Below, one piece after another: positions 25,785-34,945 of a stretch of DNA of 64,000 bases. The translations under genes were made by a program, and so were the position numbers. Origin of the DNA: Patescibacteria group bacterium. Its GTDB lineage: Bacteria; Patescibacteriota; Minisyncoccia; Moranbacterales; GWC2-37-73. Numbering within the stretch: position 1 is the first letter of the stretch; each line of letters opens with the position of its first letter. The stretch covers positions 1 through 64,000 of the forward strand of contig JAKLIP010000001.1 of NCBI GenBank assembly GCA_022709545.1, read 5' to 3'. The notes under the pieces were generated by a model. It was not told where the DNA came from. It made no database searches and worked only from the letters and a program-made list of their open reading frames with translations.

Positions 25785-27113
25785 TTGACTAAACAAAATA
25801 AAAAAGATAAAGTGAAACATGTACAAATAACCATGAAAAATGCAAAAAAAGCTAAAAATAAAATAGAATTATTGGCGCCGGCGGGGAGTCTGGAAAAATT
25901 CAAATACGCCATTAAATATGGAGCTGATGCTGTATATGCGGGCATTCCGGATATTTCCATGCGGGTCAGAATTAATAATTTTACCGAAAAAGATCTTCTG
26001 GAGGCAGCCAAATTCGCCCATTCCCAAGGGAAGAAGATATTTGTGACTGTGAATATATATGCTCACGACTGCCATCTTCCAAAAATTGAAAAACATCTGA
26101 AATTTCTGAAAAAAGTTGCTCCTGATGCCGTGATCATTTCTGATCCGGGAGTCATAAATTTAGCCAAGAAATATTTGCCAAAAACTGATATCCATTTGAG
26201 CACGCAAGCCAACACCACGAATTGGCAGGCGGCAAAATTCTGGCATGAAGCGGGAGTAAAAAGAATAATTTTAGCCCGCGAAGTGACGCTTAAAGATATA
26301 AAAAAAATTCATCATAAAGTGCCTAAACTGGAGCTTGAATATTTTGTGCACGGCGCCATGTGCATGAGCTATTCAGGCAGGTGCATTTTGAGCAAATGGA
26401 TGTCAGGGCAAAGCGCGAATGAAGGTGGTTGCACTCAGCCATGCCGTTGGGCGTATAAAAAAATAAAAAACAGAAAATCAGAAATGAAAAGTATGGAAAT
26501 TGCAGAAGTGCAGAGCGGGAGAGAAATAGCATTAGAGGAAGATTCTCATGGCACCTATTTTTTCAACAGCAAAGATCTGAATTTGATTGCACACCTCAAG
26601 GAACTTCGCAGTGCCGGAGTGTCAGCGTTCAAAATAGAAGGGCGCAACAAGAGCGCATATTATGTCGCCAGTGTCACGCGCGCTTATCGCCAGATGATTA
26701 ATGCAATTGAATCGAAAAAATCTGCTGGTGAAATCAAGAAAATTCAGCGTTGGGCAGAAAAAGAATTAGAAAAAACTGCTAATAGAGGTTACACTAAAGG
26801 ATTTTTATTCGGAAACGAGCCAGAGCATGAGTTTGAAGGAAGTCATTCCAACAATGAATTCCAATTTGTCGGGGAAGTTGTTGCGAGTCAGGGGAAAGAA
26901 TTGACGGTAAAAATCCATAATGCCATCCGCAAGGACGATAAGATTGAAATTATCATGCCGGAAAAAAATATTCCCATAAAAATATTGGGGGTTTATAATG
27001 AAAAAAGAGAAGAAGTTGTTTCAGCTCACGGAGGACACAGCAATCTTTATATTATTAAAATCGATAAAGAGGAGATCGAACCGCTGTCCTTGCTGAGGAA
27101 AATTATAAAATAA
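25785..27113 (+). CDS. Peptidase U32-family protein (TrhP/RlhA-like RNA hydroxylation factor)
   Basis: A 442-residue member of the U32 (collagenase-like) family. Despite the name, characterised relatives YegQ/TrhP and RlhA act in hydroxylation of tRNA U34 or 23S rRNA. It opens ELLAPAGSLEKFKYAIKYGADAVYAG in pattern. The conserved cysteine cluster is in HGAMCMSYSGRC ... GGCTQPCRW, likely an iron-sulfur site. I kept the TTG start at 25785 because AAAGGAA lies 7-8 nt upstream; ATG at 25833 is an alternative. Which RNA is modified is not decidable here. Confidence 0.88.
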   Translation: MTKQNKKDKVKHVQITMKNAKKAKNKIELLAPAGSLEKFKYAIKYGADAVYAGIPDISMRVRINNFTEKDLLEAAKFAHSQGKKIFVTVNIYAHDCHLPKIEKHLKFLKKVAPDAVIISDPGVINLAKKYLPKTDIHLSTQANTTNWQAAKFWHEAGVKRIILAREVTLKDIKKIHHKVPKLELEYFVHGAMCMSYSGRCILSKWMSGQSANEGGCTQPCRWAYKKIKNRKSEMKSMEIAEVQSGREIALEEDSHGTYFFNSKDLNLIAHLKELRSAGVSAFKIEGRNKSAYYVASVTRAYRQMINAIESKKSAGEIKKIQRWAEKELEKTANRGYTKGFLFGNEPEHEFEGSHSNNEFQFVGEVVASQGKELTVKIHNAIRKDDKIEIIMPEKNIPIKILGVYNEKREEVVSAHGGHSNLYIIKIDKEEIEPLSLLRKIIK

Positions 27114-27135
27114 ATAATTAAATAATAATAAAATA

Positions 27136-28089
27136 ATGAACATCCAAGAAATTTACAAATTGGCAATTAAGATGGGAATTGAAAATGATTTTCGTTCCGA
27201 AAAGCAAATAAAAAAACAACTGAAAAGACAGAAGGAAAATTATGAAAAACTTCCTAAAGATAAAAAGGAAATTTTTGATATGGAAAAATTAACCAATCCG
27301 TATTCTGATTCCAGAATACATTTCGATAATGGAAAGAAAAATATAAAAAAAATAATGGCTGGCATCGATATTGATACAGCGGAAATAATGTTGGCTGAAG
27401 AATTGGACATTGAAAATATTATTGCTCATCATCCAATAGGACTGGGATTAGCCGGACTGGATGACGTTATGCATTATCAGGCTGATATTCTGGAACAATA
27501 TGGCGTACCGATAAATGTGGCTGAAAGTCTGATGAAAAAAAGAATCAGCGAAGTAAGCCGCGGTATAAACCCAGAAAATCATTATAAAGAAATTAATGCG
27601 GCAAAATTATTAAACATCAACCTTATAAATGTTCATACTCCAGCTGACAATTTAGTAGCAAAATTTGTTGAAAATAAGATAAAGAAAGACAAACCGGAAT
27701 ATGTGGGAGGTATTATAAAATCACTTTTAGAAATACCGGAATACAAAGAAGCGGCCAAGAAAGGTTTTGGCCCGGTAATATTTTCCGGTTCAGAAGAAAA
27801 CAGAACCGGGAAGATAGCGCTTACAGAAATCACTGGAGGAACCTCTGGAAGCAAGGACATTTATGAAAAGTTGTCTCAAGTCGGGGTAGGAACTGTTATC
27901 GGCATGCATATGAGTGAAGAATATCGCAAGGAAGCGGAAAAATATCACATCAATGTTGTGATAGCAGGGCACATCTCATCAGATTCTTTGGGAATGAATT
28001 TATTTTTGGATGAACTTGAAAAAAGGGGAATAGAAATCGTACCATGTAGCGGTCTTATAAGAGTAAACAGAAATAAAAAGAAAAAATAA
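27136..28089 (+). CDS. NIF3/DUF34-family metal-binding protein
   Basis: A 317-residue protein of the NIF3 (YbgI) family. It has an HHP metal-binding motif (IIAHHPIG) near residue 98 and a second site in VVIAGHISSDSLGMN near the C-terminus. The family is nearly universal with poorly defined function, GTP cyclohydrolase-like activity having been proposed for some members. A long charged N-terminal region precedes the core. It lies 22 nt after the U32 gene and 7 nt before the M16 peptidase gene. Confidence 0.85.
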   Translation: MNIQEIYKLAIKMGIENDFRSEKQIKKQLKRQKENYEKLPKDKKEIFDMEKLTNPYSDSRIHFDNGKKNIKKIMAGIDIDTAEIMLAEELDIENIIAHHPIGLGLAGLDDVMHYQADILEQYGVPINVAESLMKKRISEVSRGINPENHYKEINAAKLLNINLINVHTPADNLVAKFVENKIKKDKPEYVGGIIKSLLEIPEYKEAAKKGFGPVIFSGSEENRTGKIALTEITGGTSGSKDIYEKLSQVGVGTVIGMHMSEEYRKEAEKYHINVVIAGHISSDSLGMNLFLDELEKRGIEIVPCSGLIRVNRNKKKK

Positions 28090-28096
28090 AAATTAT

Positions 28097-29365
28097 ATGA
28101 ATTACAAAAAAACAACATTAAAAAACGGACTCCGAATTATGACTGTGCCGATGAAAGGCACGCAGACTGCAACTGTGGTGGTCATGGTTGACGTCGGATC
28201 GCGTCTGGAAAAAGAAAATCAGGCCGGCCTTTCGCATTTCGTTGAGCACATGTTTTTCAAAGGCACAAAAAAACGACCGACGACCCAAATAATCTCAGAA
28301 GAGCTGGATTCTTTCGGCGGGGAATTCAATGCTTCTACTTCCAAAGACAAGACATTATATTATGCCAAAGTTGATTCAAACCATATCTGCCAGGCTTTTG
28401 ATATTATTTCAGACATGTTTCTGAATTCAAAAATAGAGCAGGCAGAAATCAACAGGGAACGCGGTACGATAACTCAGGAAATTAACATGTATCTTGATCT
28501 GCCGGGCAAAACTGTCGGCGATGAATTTGAAAAACTTCTGTACAAGAACAGTTCGCTGGGCAGGGAAATAATCGGTTACAAAAAAACTGTTTCCAGATTC
28601 AAAAGAAAAGATTTCATCAAATACATCCGGGAAAATTACAACGCCAGCAACACCGTGATCTGCGTGGCTGGAAAATTCGATGAGAAAAAAATTATTGCAG
28701 ATGCGAAAAAATATTTTGGAAAATTTTCCAAAGGAAAAACGACAAAAATCAGCAAAGTTTCTGAAAAACAAAACAAGCCCGAAGTCAGGATAAAGTTCAA
28801 AAAAACCGACCAGACTCATTTTGTAATCGGAAACCGGGCTTATCATAGAGATCACAAAGATCGCTATGCTCTGGCACTTCTGGCAACAATCTTGGGCGGA
28901 AACATGAGTAGCCGTCTTTTCATCGAAGTTCGCGAACGCCGGGGGCTGGCATATTCTGTCCATTCCGGCGTGGATGCATATCAAGATTGCGGCTACATTG
29001 CCACGCAGGCGGGCGTCGAGCATGACAAGCTGGAACAGGCTATAAATGTAATATTGAAAGAATACAAAAAAATTGCGACTGAAAAAGTCAGCCAGAGGGA
29101 ACTCAAAAAAGCCAAGGATTTTCTAAAGGGCAGAGGAGTGATGGGTTTTGAAGCCTCTGACGAAGTTGCGATGTTCTATGTCAGCCAGGAAACAGACAGG
29201 GAAAAAGTTCTCAATCTCAAAGATGTTTTTGCCAAGATAAATGCGGTCACAGCTGAAGACATTCTGAGAGTGGCCAAGGATGTTTTCCAGAATAAAAAAT
29301 TGAACTGTGCCATTGTCGGTCCGCACAAAAACAGCAAAAAAATCCAGAAAATACTCAACCTATAA
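28097..29365 (+). CDS. M16-family zinc metallopeptidase
   Basis: A 422-residue processing-peptidase-like enzyme. The inverted zinc motif HFVEH (H47, E50, H51) is complete, and the distal Glu lies in the RERGTITQEINMY segment. The second M16 domain contains the RRGLAYSVHSG signature. It is the usual length for a two-domain bacterial M16B protease with an intact active site, probably cytoplasmic. Confidence 0.94.
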   Translation: MNYKKTTLKNGLRIMTVPMKGTQTATVVVMVDVGSRLEKENQAGLSHFVEHMFFKGTKKRPTTQIISEELDSFGGEFNASTSKDKTLYYAKVDSNHICQAFDIISDMFLNSKIEQAEINRERGTITQEINMYLDLPGKTVGDEFEKLLYKNSSLGREIIGYKKTVSRFKRKDFIKYIRENYNASNTVICVAGKFDEKKIIADAKKYFGKFSKGKTTKISKVSEKQNKPEVRIKFKKTDQTHFVIGNRAYHRDHKDRYALALLATILGGNMSSRLFIEVRERRGLAYSVHSGVDAYQDCGYIATQAGVEHDKLEQAINVILKEYKKIATEKVSQRELKKAKDFLKGRGVMGFEASDEVAMFYVSQETDREKVLNLKDVFAKINAVTAEDILRVAKDVFQNKKLNCAIVGPHKNSKKIQKILNL

Positions 29366-29377
29366 TTTTAAAATAAT

Positions 29378-30313
29378 ATGTCCGGGAAATTGGAAAAAAA
29401 TATTCTGGCAACTATTGCATATTATGATTGTTTGGATTATCCCCTGACTCCTTTTGAAATTTGGAAAAATCTTATCAGGACAGACAACTATAACGTAAGC
29501 GAAAATTCAGACGAGACGACTTTGGCTGAAGTGATCAAACAGCTTGAAAGCGAAAATCTCAGGAAATATGTGGAGAGTAAAAACGGATTTTATTTCCTGA
29601 AAGGCAGAAACTATCTGGTGAAAAAGCGGATTGAAAATAATAAGATTTCTGTCGGAAAAATAAAAAAGCTTCTGAGGATTGCAAAATGGATGAGGCTTAT
29701 TCCATTTATAAAAATGATCGGGATGACCGGAGCCTTGTCCATGAAAAATGCCAATGCCAAAAGCGACCTGGATGTCTTCGTGGTTTTCAAAAAAGGAAAA
29801 ATATGGACAGGCCGGACATTGGCGACGATTTTTTTGCAGGCCATCGGAAAAAGGCGGCACGGAAAAAAAATCGCTGACCGCGTTTGCCTGAATTTTTTTG
29901 TGACCGATGAATCACTGGAAATCACCACCAAAGATCTTTTTTCAGCCAGCGAATATATGTTTCTTTTTCCGCTTTACGGTTGGGAAACGTATCAAAGGTT
30001 CCAGATAAAAAATAAGTGGATAAAAAGCATGAAGCCCTCCTATTCGCTTTGTGAAGTTCCGCCCCTCAAAACCCTCGGAGATCCCAGTTTCCTGAAAGCC
30101 ATAAGGACTGCTGGAGAATTCATCCTGTCTCCGGCTTGGATTGAAAGATGGCTGGCAAAAATAGAGAAGAAACGCATCATGCAGAATCCGAAAACTCATC
30201 AGCCAGGAAGTATGGTTTATGCCGATGACAATGCCCTGATTTTCCTGCCCGAACCCCATGGCCCCAAAGTTTTCGAACAATTCAAGCAAAAGATCAGCCA
30301 GCTGGGCAGTTAG
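29378..30313 (+). CDS. Nucleotidyltransferase-fold protein with N-terminal winged-helix-like domain
   Basis: A 311-residue protein. Residues 1-90 look like a winged helix (TIAYYDCLDYPLTPFEIWKNL). Residues ~115-140 carry a nucleotidyltransferase signature, GALSMKNANAKSDLDVFVV, with D130 and D132 as the metal-binding pair and a relaxed form of the usual GS motif. Substrate unknown. It closes the 25.8-30.3 kb plus-strand cluster, 12 nt after the M16 gene. Confidence 0.7.
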   Translation: MSGKLEKNILATIAYYDCLDYPLTPFEIWKNLIRTDNYNVSENSDETTLAEVIKQLESENLRKYVESKNGFYFLKGRNYLVKKRIENNKISVGKIKKLLRIAKWMRLIPFIKMIGMTGALSMKNANAKSDLDVFVVFKKGKIWTGRTLATIFLQAIGKRRHGKKIADRVCLNFFVTDESLEITTKDLFSASEYMFLFPLYGWETYQRFQIKNKWIKSMKPSYSLCEVPPLKTLGDPSFLKAIRTAGEFILSPAWIERWLAKIEKKRIMQNPKTHQPGSMVYADDNALIFLPEPHGPKVFEQFKQKISQLGS

Positions 30314-30353
30314 GTAATAAAGCCTTAAATAAGCCAAAAAGTTCCATTTATTC

Positions 30354-30382
30354 TTGACTTATGGGCAGAGACTTGCTAAATT
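30354..30382 (+). promoter_or_regulatory. Promoter of secG
   Basis: TTGACT (30354-30359), a 17-bp spacer and TAAATT (30377-30382), with TG just upstream of the -10. It lies 30 nt before the ATG. Confidence 0.65.
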
Positions 30383-30411
30383 ATAAGAAGTTTTAAATAA
30401 CCAAAAAACAC

Positions 30412-30633
30412 ATGAAATTTATAACCATTGCTCAGATCGTTGTTTCTATTCTGCTTTCAATTTCTATTTTGCTCCAGAACAGGGGCAGCGGACTCAGCAC
30501 TGCATTTGGAGGAGATTTTGGAGGATATTATACCAAGCGGGGAATGGAAAAGTTTCTTTTCTATGCATCTTCATCTCTGGGAGTTATATTCATAATCCTG
30601 GCTTTGGCCATAATCTGGATAAGCAACAATTAA
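30412..30633 (+). CDS. secG: Preprotein translocase subunit SecG
   Basis: A 73-residue two-helix membrane protein of the SecYEG channel. The first helix is followed by LLQNRGSGLSTAFGGD, the SecG cytoplasmic loop signature, then a second helix at about 48-70. Translocation capacity fits the many secreted proteins in this window. Confidence 0.94.
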   Translation: MKFITIAQIVVSILLSISILLQNRGSGLSTAFGGDFGGYYTKRGMEKFLFYASSSLGVIFIILALAIIWISNN

Positions 30634-30800
30634 TTGGAATCCCTTATTTTTCAAAAGACTTATTCGTAAGTCTTATTTATATAAATTAACTTTTCTAACA
30701 CATCCATATTAGTATCAATCTTAAGGAAAAAATAAAATATTTAAGACCGGAAAATCTGTGGGCAATCAGCAAGAAGCTTGACTTTAAAGAAAAAATTATT

Positions 30801-32417
30801 GTGACATTGCTGCTGATAGCCATTGCAGTGTCGCTCATTTTCTGGATCGGTGCTTTTTATAAAAACTTAACAAAAGAAATTCCCAAATCCGGAGGAGAAT
30901 ATAATGAAGGCATCGTCGGCCAGCCATTATATGTAAACCCTGCCATATCGCAGACCAGCGAAGCAGACAGCACTTTAGCCCAGCTCATTTTTTCCGGACT
31001 TTTCAAATATGACAATGACAGCAAAATCGCCAAGGACTTGGCCGAAGACTATTCTATTTCGGATGACAAAAAGGAATATAAAATTAATCTGAAAAAAAAT
31101 GTGACCTGGCATGACGGGGAGCCGCTCAATGCCCAGGATGTTTTTTTCACCTTCAATATACTGCAAGATCCCGCATACAAAAGTCCGTTGCGCCAGAGCT
31201 TGCAAGGAGTGGAAGCCAGAGTGGATGATGACTACACCATTGTCTTCATATTGAAAAACCAATACAGCGGATTTTTGGAAAATCTCACCTTCGGAATTTT
31301 GCCGAAACATATCTGGCAGGACATAGCTCCGGAGAAATTTTCTTTGGCTGAATACAATTTGCATCCGATAGGTTCCGGGCCTTATATGTTTTCCGATATG
31401 CAGAAAGATGCTGATGGAACCATTCTGACTTTCAAGCTTGTGGCCTTCAAAAATTTTTACGACGGAGCTCCTTATATCTCAAGAATAAATTTCAATTTTT
31501 ATCCGGATGATTCTGCATTGATGGATGGGTACAACAAAAAAGAAGTGATGAGCATGGCCAGCATTCCTCCGCAGAACATCAAAGACATCAAAAACAGCAA
31601 AAGCACCAAAATCAATCGGCTGGCAATTCCCAGATATTTTGCAGTTTTTTTCAACCAGACAAAAAGCGTGGTGCTGGCGGATGACAATGTGCGCAAGGCT
31701 CTGAATCTGGGAGTGGACAGGGAACAGATCATCAAAGAAATTCTTTTCGGAGAAGGAGTAGCTCTCAACTCTCCTTTTCTTCCGCAGATGGAAGGCTATG
31801 ACGATGATGATATAAAAACAGACACAGACAAGGCCCAGAAAATTCTGGATGATAATGGATGGTCTTTGGACAAGGATGAAAATGTCCGCAAGAAAAACGG
31901 AACGAAACTGGAATTCGAACTGGTCACAACCGACTGGCCGGAATTTGTTCAGACAGCCGACATGCTCAAGGTGCAATGGGAAAAACTGGGAGCCAGAGTC
32001 AATGTGAAAGTCATGTCAGTTTCAGACTTGCAGCAGAACTATATCCGCAGCAGGGAATATGACAGTCTTCTTTTCGGACAGGGAATAAGTTTCAACCCCG
32101 ATTTATATTCATTCTGGCACTCAAGCTTTAAAAATGATCCCGGGCTGAATTTGTCCAGCCTTGACGACAAGGATGCAGACGGACTTTTGGAAAGCATCAG
32201 GCAGGAATTCGACGAATCAAAACGCAAGGAATCTTATGAAAAATTGCAGGAGATATTTTCCAAAGAAGTTCCCGCCACATTCCTCTATGCCCGCTATTAT
32301 ATCTATCCTACCAACACGAAGCTGAAAGGCATGGAAGTCAAAAACATCAACAACTCCCAGCAAAGATTCACGGACGTGAGCAAATGGTATGTCAAAACCA
32401 AAAGAGTCCTGAAATAA
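30801..32417 (+). CDS. ABC-transporter peptide-binding protein (SBP family 5)
   Basis: A 538-residue solute-binding protein for oligopeptides or similar ligands. An N-terminal membrane anchor is followed by the family pattern VTWHDGEPLNAQDVFFTF, GSGPYMFSDM and NVRKALNLGVDREQII. There is no lipobox, so it is held by a signal anchor. The listed start is GTG at 30801, but it falls at the very edge of the hydrophobic helix with no positive charges. In-frame coding-like sequence (LKEKIKYLRPENLW...KLDFKEKII) extends back to about 30720 without ATG, GTG or TTG. No permease or ATPase genes are adjacent. Confidence 0.88.
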   Translation: MTLLLIAIAVSLIFWIGAFYKNLTKEIPKSGGEYNEGIVGQPLYVNPAISQTSEADSTLAQLIFSGLFKYDNDSKIAKDLAEDYSISDDKKEYKINLKKNVTWHDGEPLNAQDVFFTFNILQDPAYKSPLRQSLQGVEARVDDDYTIVFILKNQYSGFLENLTFGILPKHIWQDIAPEKFSLAEYNLHPIGSGPYMFSDMQKDADGTILTFKLVAFKNFYDGAPYISRINFNFYPDDSALMDGYNKKEVMSMASIPPQNIKDIKNSKSTKINRLAIPRYFAVFFNQTKSVVLADDNVRKALNLGVDREQIIKEILFGEGVALNSPFLPQMEGYDDDDIKTDTDKAQKILDDNGWSLDKDENVRKKNGTKLEFELVTTDWPEFVQTADMLKVQWEKLGARVNVKVMSVSDLQQNYIRSREYDSLLFGQGISFNPDLYSFWHSSFKNDPGLNLSSLDDKDADGLLESIRQEFDESKRKESYEKLQEIFSKEVPATFLYARYYIYPTNTKLKGMEVKNINNSQQRFTDVSKWYVKTKRVLK

Positions 32418-32441
32418 TTTAAACAATAAAAAAATAAAAAT

Positions 32442-33050
32442 ATGGATATTGATTTTAAAAATGTTCCCAAACACTATGCTGCGCGGACGCATGAAAAAAT
32501 GCAGGATGTCCTGATGGATCCGGCCGGCAAAGGCCCAGCCGTCCACTACTATATGATCCGCGGGGGAAGCGACCAGAGAAACATAACCGTTTGGGAGCCG
32601 GGAACAATTTCTGGAGAATACATCAAGACATACGGTCATTATCACGTGGGAAATTTGAGCGAAACTTATTGGATTATTTTCGGCGAGGGCGTGGCTCTGG
32701 TGCAAAAATTGAAAAAAGATTCGAATGGTCAGATGATTGCCGACGAAGTTGAGGAGTTCAAAGCAATCCCGGTGAAGGCCGGCGATAAAGTGTTCATGTC
32801 TCCGGAAGAAGGCCATTTGGTAGTCAACACAGGAAAGACATATTTTGTGACGGCTGACGACAGCCCGGTTGATTTTGAAGACAGGGATCCTGCCAGTTTT
32901 CCCGGACATGCCGATTATGAATTGGTGAAAAAAGCCAGAGGCTTTGCTTACTATGTGATTGAGCATGGAGGAAAGCCGGTTCTCAAAAAAAATCCTTTTT
33001 ACAAAAAGATAGAGAAAGAAGATTTGGGCGGACTGCCGATAATTGGATAA
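32442..33050 (+). CDS. pgi: Cupin-type (archaeal) glucose-6-phosphate isomerase
   Basis: Interconverts glucose-6-P and fructose-6-P. The 202-residue single cupin domain carries the metal site H66, H68, E74 and H125 (GHYH ... E ... GH), the pattern of archaeal and some bacterial cupin PGIs, unrelated to the large classical PGI. It supplies fructose-6-P, the precursor for the GDP-mannose genes manC and pmm in this window. Confidence 0.9.
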   Translation: MDIDFKNVPKHYAARTHEKMQDVLMDPAGKGPAVHYYMIRGGSDQRNITVWEPGTISGEYIKTYGHYHVGNLSETYWIIFGEGVALVQKLKKDSNGQMIADEVEEFKAIPVKAGDKVFMSPEEGHLVVNTGKTYFVTADDSPVDFEDRDPASFPGHADYELVKKARGFAYYVIEHGGKPVLKKNPFYKKIEKEDLGGLPIIG

Positions 33051-33069
33051 TGTTTCTGATTTTAAATTT

Positions 33070-33099
33070 AAAAAGCTATCCGCTCTGGATGGCTTTTTT
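33070..33099 (+). terminator. Terminator of pgi
   Basis: AAGCTATCC-gctct-GGATGGCTT with one T-G pair, followed by a T run. Confidence 0.85.
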
Positions 33100-33110
33100 G
33101 TTTTTCTTGT

Positions 33111-33138
33111 TTGGAGCAAACGGAAAATGTGATATAAT
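33111..33138 (+). promoter_or_regulatory. Promoter of first surface-protein gene
   Basis: TTGGAG (33111-33116), a 16-bp spacer and a perfect TATAAT (33133-33138). Confidence 0.6.
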
Positions 33139-33189
33139 ATAAAGCGCAACTGGGATAATTTTAAAATCCGAATATTTTGTCTTTAAAAA

Positions 33190-33894
33190 ATGCCAGATAA
33201 AAAAATAATTTTTCTTTTATTGTTCCTGTCTCTCTTCCTTTTTCAAATTCAGAAGGCGGAAGCTTTGGGCATGAGCAGTGATAATTATAAAATAAACGCG
33301 GATGTCATCGGTGCCGGCGGGGGATTGGGAATTTCCGACAGCTACAAATTATTCGACACGGCCGGCGAACCGATCGTCAGCATCGGAAGCAGTGACAACT
33401 ACAAAGCCAAACTCGGTTTCGAATATATGCTGGATGAACCGCCTACCATATCAATTCTGGCCGATTCCAACACAGTGGATCTGGGCAATGTCACTCCCGG
33501 CACTCCGGTGCAGGGGCAATCGACGCTTTCTGTCACCACGAATTCATATGGAGGATATGATCTTCTGGCCAGTGAGAATCATGCACTGCTTCACACTGAC
33601 GCTGTCACAACCATTCCTGATTATTCAGGTACGATTGCTTCACCGATTGCGTGGAGCGGAACCGGATTCGGATTTACCATAACATCGGGAACCAATGTGG
33701 AATCAAAATGGGGATCAAGTCCGAACTTTGCCTATGCTGGTTTTCCTTTGGCCGACACAGTCATCCATGAAAAAACAGGATACAAAACTGCGGCAGATGA
33801 CACAGTCATAGGATATAATTTGAATGTAGCTTCAACACAAAAATCTGGAGATTATACCAACACCGTCACCTATACTGCTACCACCAGATTGTAA
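33190..33894 (+). CDS. Secreted beta protein with a WxL-like (Y-D-L) domain
   Basis: A 234-residue exported protein. A signal peptide (1-26) is followed by an SSDNYKI ... SSDNYKAKLGFEYM repeat region (27-80). From about 85 there is a beta domain with VDLGNVTPGTP, LSVTTNSYGGYDLLA and a C-terminal YTNTVTYTATTRL strand. The domain is homologous to that of the next gene. The order V-D-L-G ... V-T-T ... G-Y-D-L resembles Firmicutes WxL wall-binding domains with Tyr in place of Trp. The resemblance is inferred by eye. Confidence 0.7.
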   Translation: MPDKKIIFLLLFLSLFLFQIQKAEALGMSSDNYKINADVIGAGGGLGISDSYKLFDTAGEPIVSIGSSDNYKAKLGFEYMLDEPPTISILADSNTVDLGNVTPGTPVQGQSTLSVTTNSYGGYDLLASENHALLHTDAVTTIPDYSGTIASPIAWSGTGFGFTITSGTNVESKWGSSPNFAYAGFPLADTVIHEKTGYKTAADDTVIGYNLNVASTQKSGDYTNTVTYTATTRL

Positions 33895-33930
33895 AAAAAG
33901 TAATTTTTGACAAAATTATCCACAGAAGTC

Positions 33931-33959
33931 TTGCAGAGTTGTCTATAATATGCTATAAT
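33931..33959 (+). promoter_or_regulatory. Extended -10 promoter of second surface-protein gene
   Basis: TTGCAG (33931-33936), a 17-bp spacer and TATAAT (33954-33959) in the context TGCTATAATTAGGTT. The same 15 bp recur at the promoter of the 1374-residue surface protein (47336-47350). The implied leader is about 228 nt. Confidence 0.75.
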
Positions 33960-34055
33960 TAGGTTAAAGAAGAATATTGACAGTATTAGACAATCTAAGA
34001 GATTTTATTTTTTTGGCTTGTATCCGCATTTTTACAGAGCGGAACAGGAAAAAGA

Positions 34056-34163
34056 ATGGGAAATTTTAGATTGCAACCATTCTTGACAACAAAATGTTTG
34101 AAAGTTCTTAAGGGGTCGATATTAGAACTCAAAATATTGTCTTGCCAAGAAAGTTTTAACTAA
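34056..34163 (+). CDS. Possible leader ORF (35 residues)
   Basis: The ATG at 34056 is preceded by AGGAA five bases upstream and opens a 35-codon frame (MGNFRLQPFLTTK...CQESFN) ending at TAA 34161. It lies in the long leader, 30 nt before the surface-protein ATG. It may be a leader peptide or a small protein. The Shine-Dalgarno is better than that of many genes here, but no homologue is recognised. Confidence 0.4.
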   Translation: MGNFRLQPFLTTKCLKVLKGSILELKILSCQESFN

Positions 34164-34193
34164 TAATTTAATAAAAAAATAAAAACAAAAAAT

Positions 34194-34778
34194 ATGAAGA
34201 AATTTCTATTTTTAACAATCGCAGCATTTGCTTTTGTGATTGTTGTTGCACCAGCTAGCGCTGCTGTAAGCGACACTTGCGAAGTTGATTTGACTGCATA
34301 TGTTGGTGAAAACATAGATCTAGCCTGCAGCGTTACTTCTGTAGACTTAGGAACAGTAGTTCCTGGTACTCCAGTAGTAGGAAGTAGTTCTTGTACAGTT
34401 ACAACCAATGCTGACCTTGGTTATGATCTTTTAGTAAGACAGGATACTCCTTTGACAGACAATGAGTCTAACACTATTGCTGCCTATGCAGGCACAATTG
34501 GTACTCCTACAGCATGGACTGGAACAGGACTAGGTTTTAGTGTTTATGCTTCAACAGCAACCAAGGATGCTAAGTGGGGTTCAGCCAGCACGTGTACTAC
34601 CGGTGCTGCTAATAATTATGCCGGTTTTCCCGGAACTTCTGCTATCATTATGGATCATGACTCATATTCAGCTACTGCAACTACGACTGACATCTGCTAC
34701 AAACTTGATGTTCCATCAACTCAGGAGTCTGGTGCTTATGCTGGCCAGGTAACATACACAGCTACAACAAAGCCGTAA
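34194..34778 (+). CDS. Secreted beta protein with a WxL-like (Y-D-L) domain, paralogue
   Basis: A 194-residue exported protein. The signal peptide (1-24) ends PASAA. The rest is one domain with VDLGTVVPGTPVVG, SCTVTTNADLGYDLLV, TAWTGTGLGFSVYAST and a terminal VTYTATTKP strand. It matches the preceding paralogue along the whole domain but lacks the SSDNYK region and has several cysteines. With its own promoter, long leader and terminator it may be abundant, for instance a coat-forming subunit. Function is inferred only. Confidence 0.7.
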   Translation: MKKFLFLTIAAFAFVIVVAPASAAVSDTCEVDLTAYVGENIDLACSVTSVDLGTVVPGTPVVGSSSCTVTTNADLGYDLLVRQDTPLTDNESNTIAAYAGTIGTPTAWTGTGLGFSVYASTATKDAKWGSASTCTTGAANNYAGFPGTSAIIMDHDSYSATATTTDICYKLDVPSTQESGAYAGQVTYTATTKP

Positions 34779-34800
34779 TTTATAGAGAGACACTAATCGA

Positions 34801-34831
34801 ACAAGCCGGAATTATTCCGGCTTGTTTTTTT
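34801..34831 (+). terminator. Terminator of the WxL-like gene
   Basis: ACAAGCCGGAAT / ATTCCGGCTTGT with a T run. Confidence 0.92.
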
Positions 34832-34945
34832 ATTCGAAATTTTATCGGATGAGGCTGGGCTATGATGACAAAAAATTTTTTTAATGTTAAAATAAATTCG
34901 ACTGTGAAAAAATAATCAATAAAAAATTTAACATAAAAAACAAAC

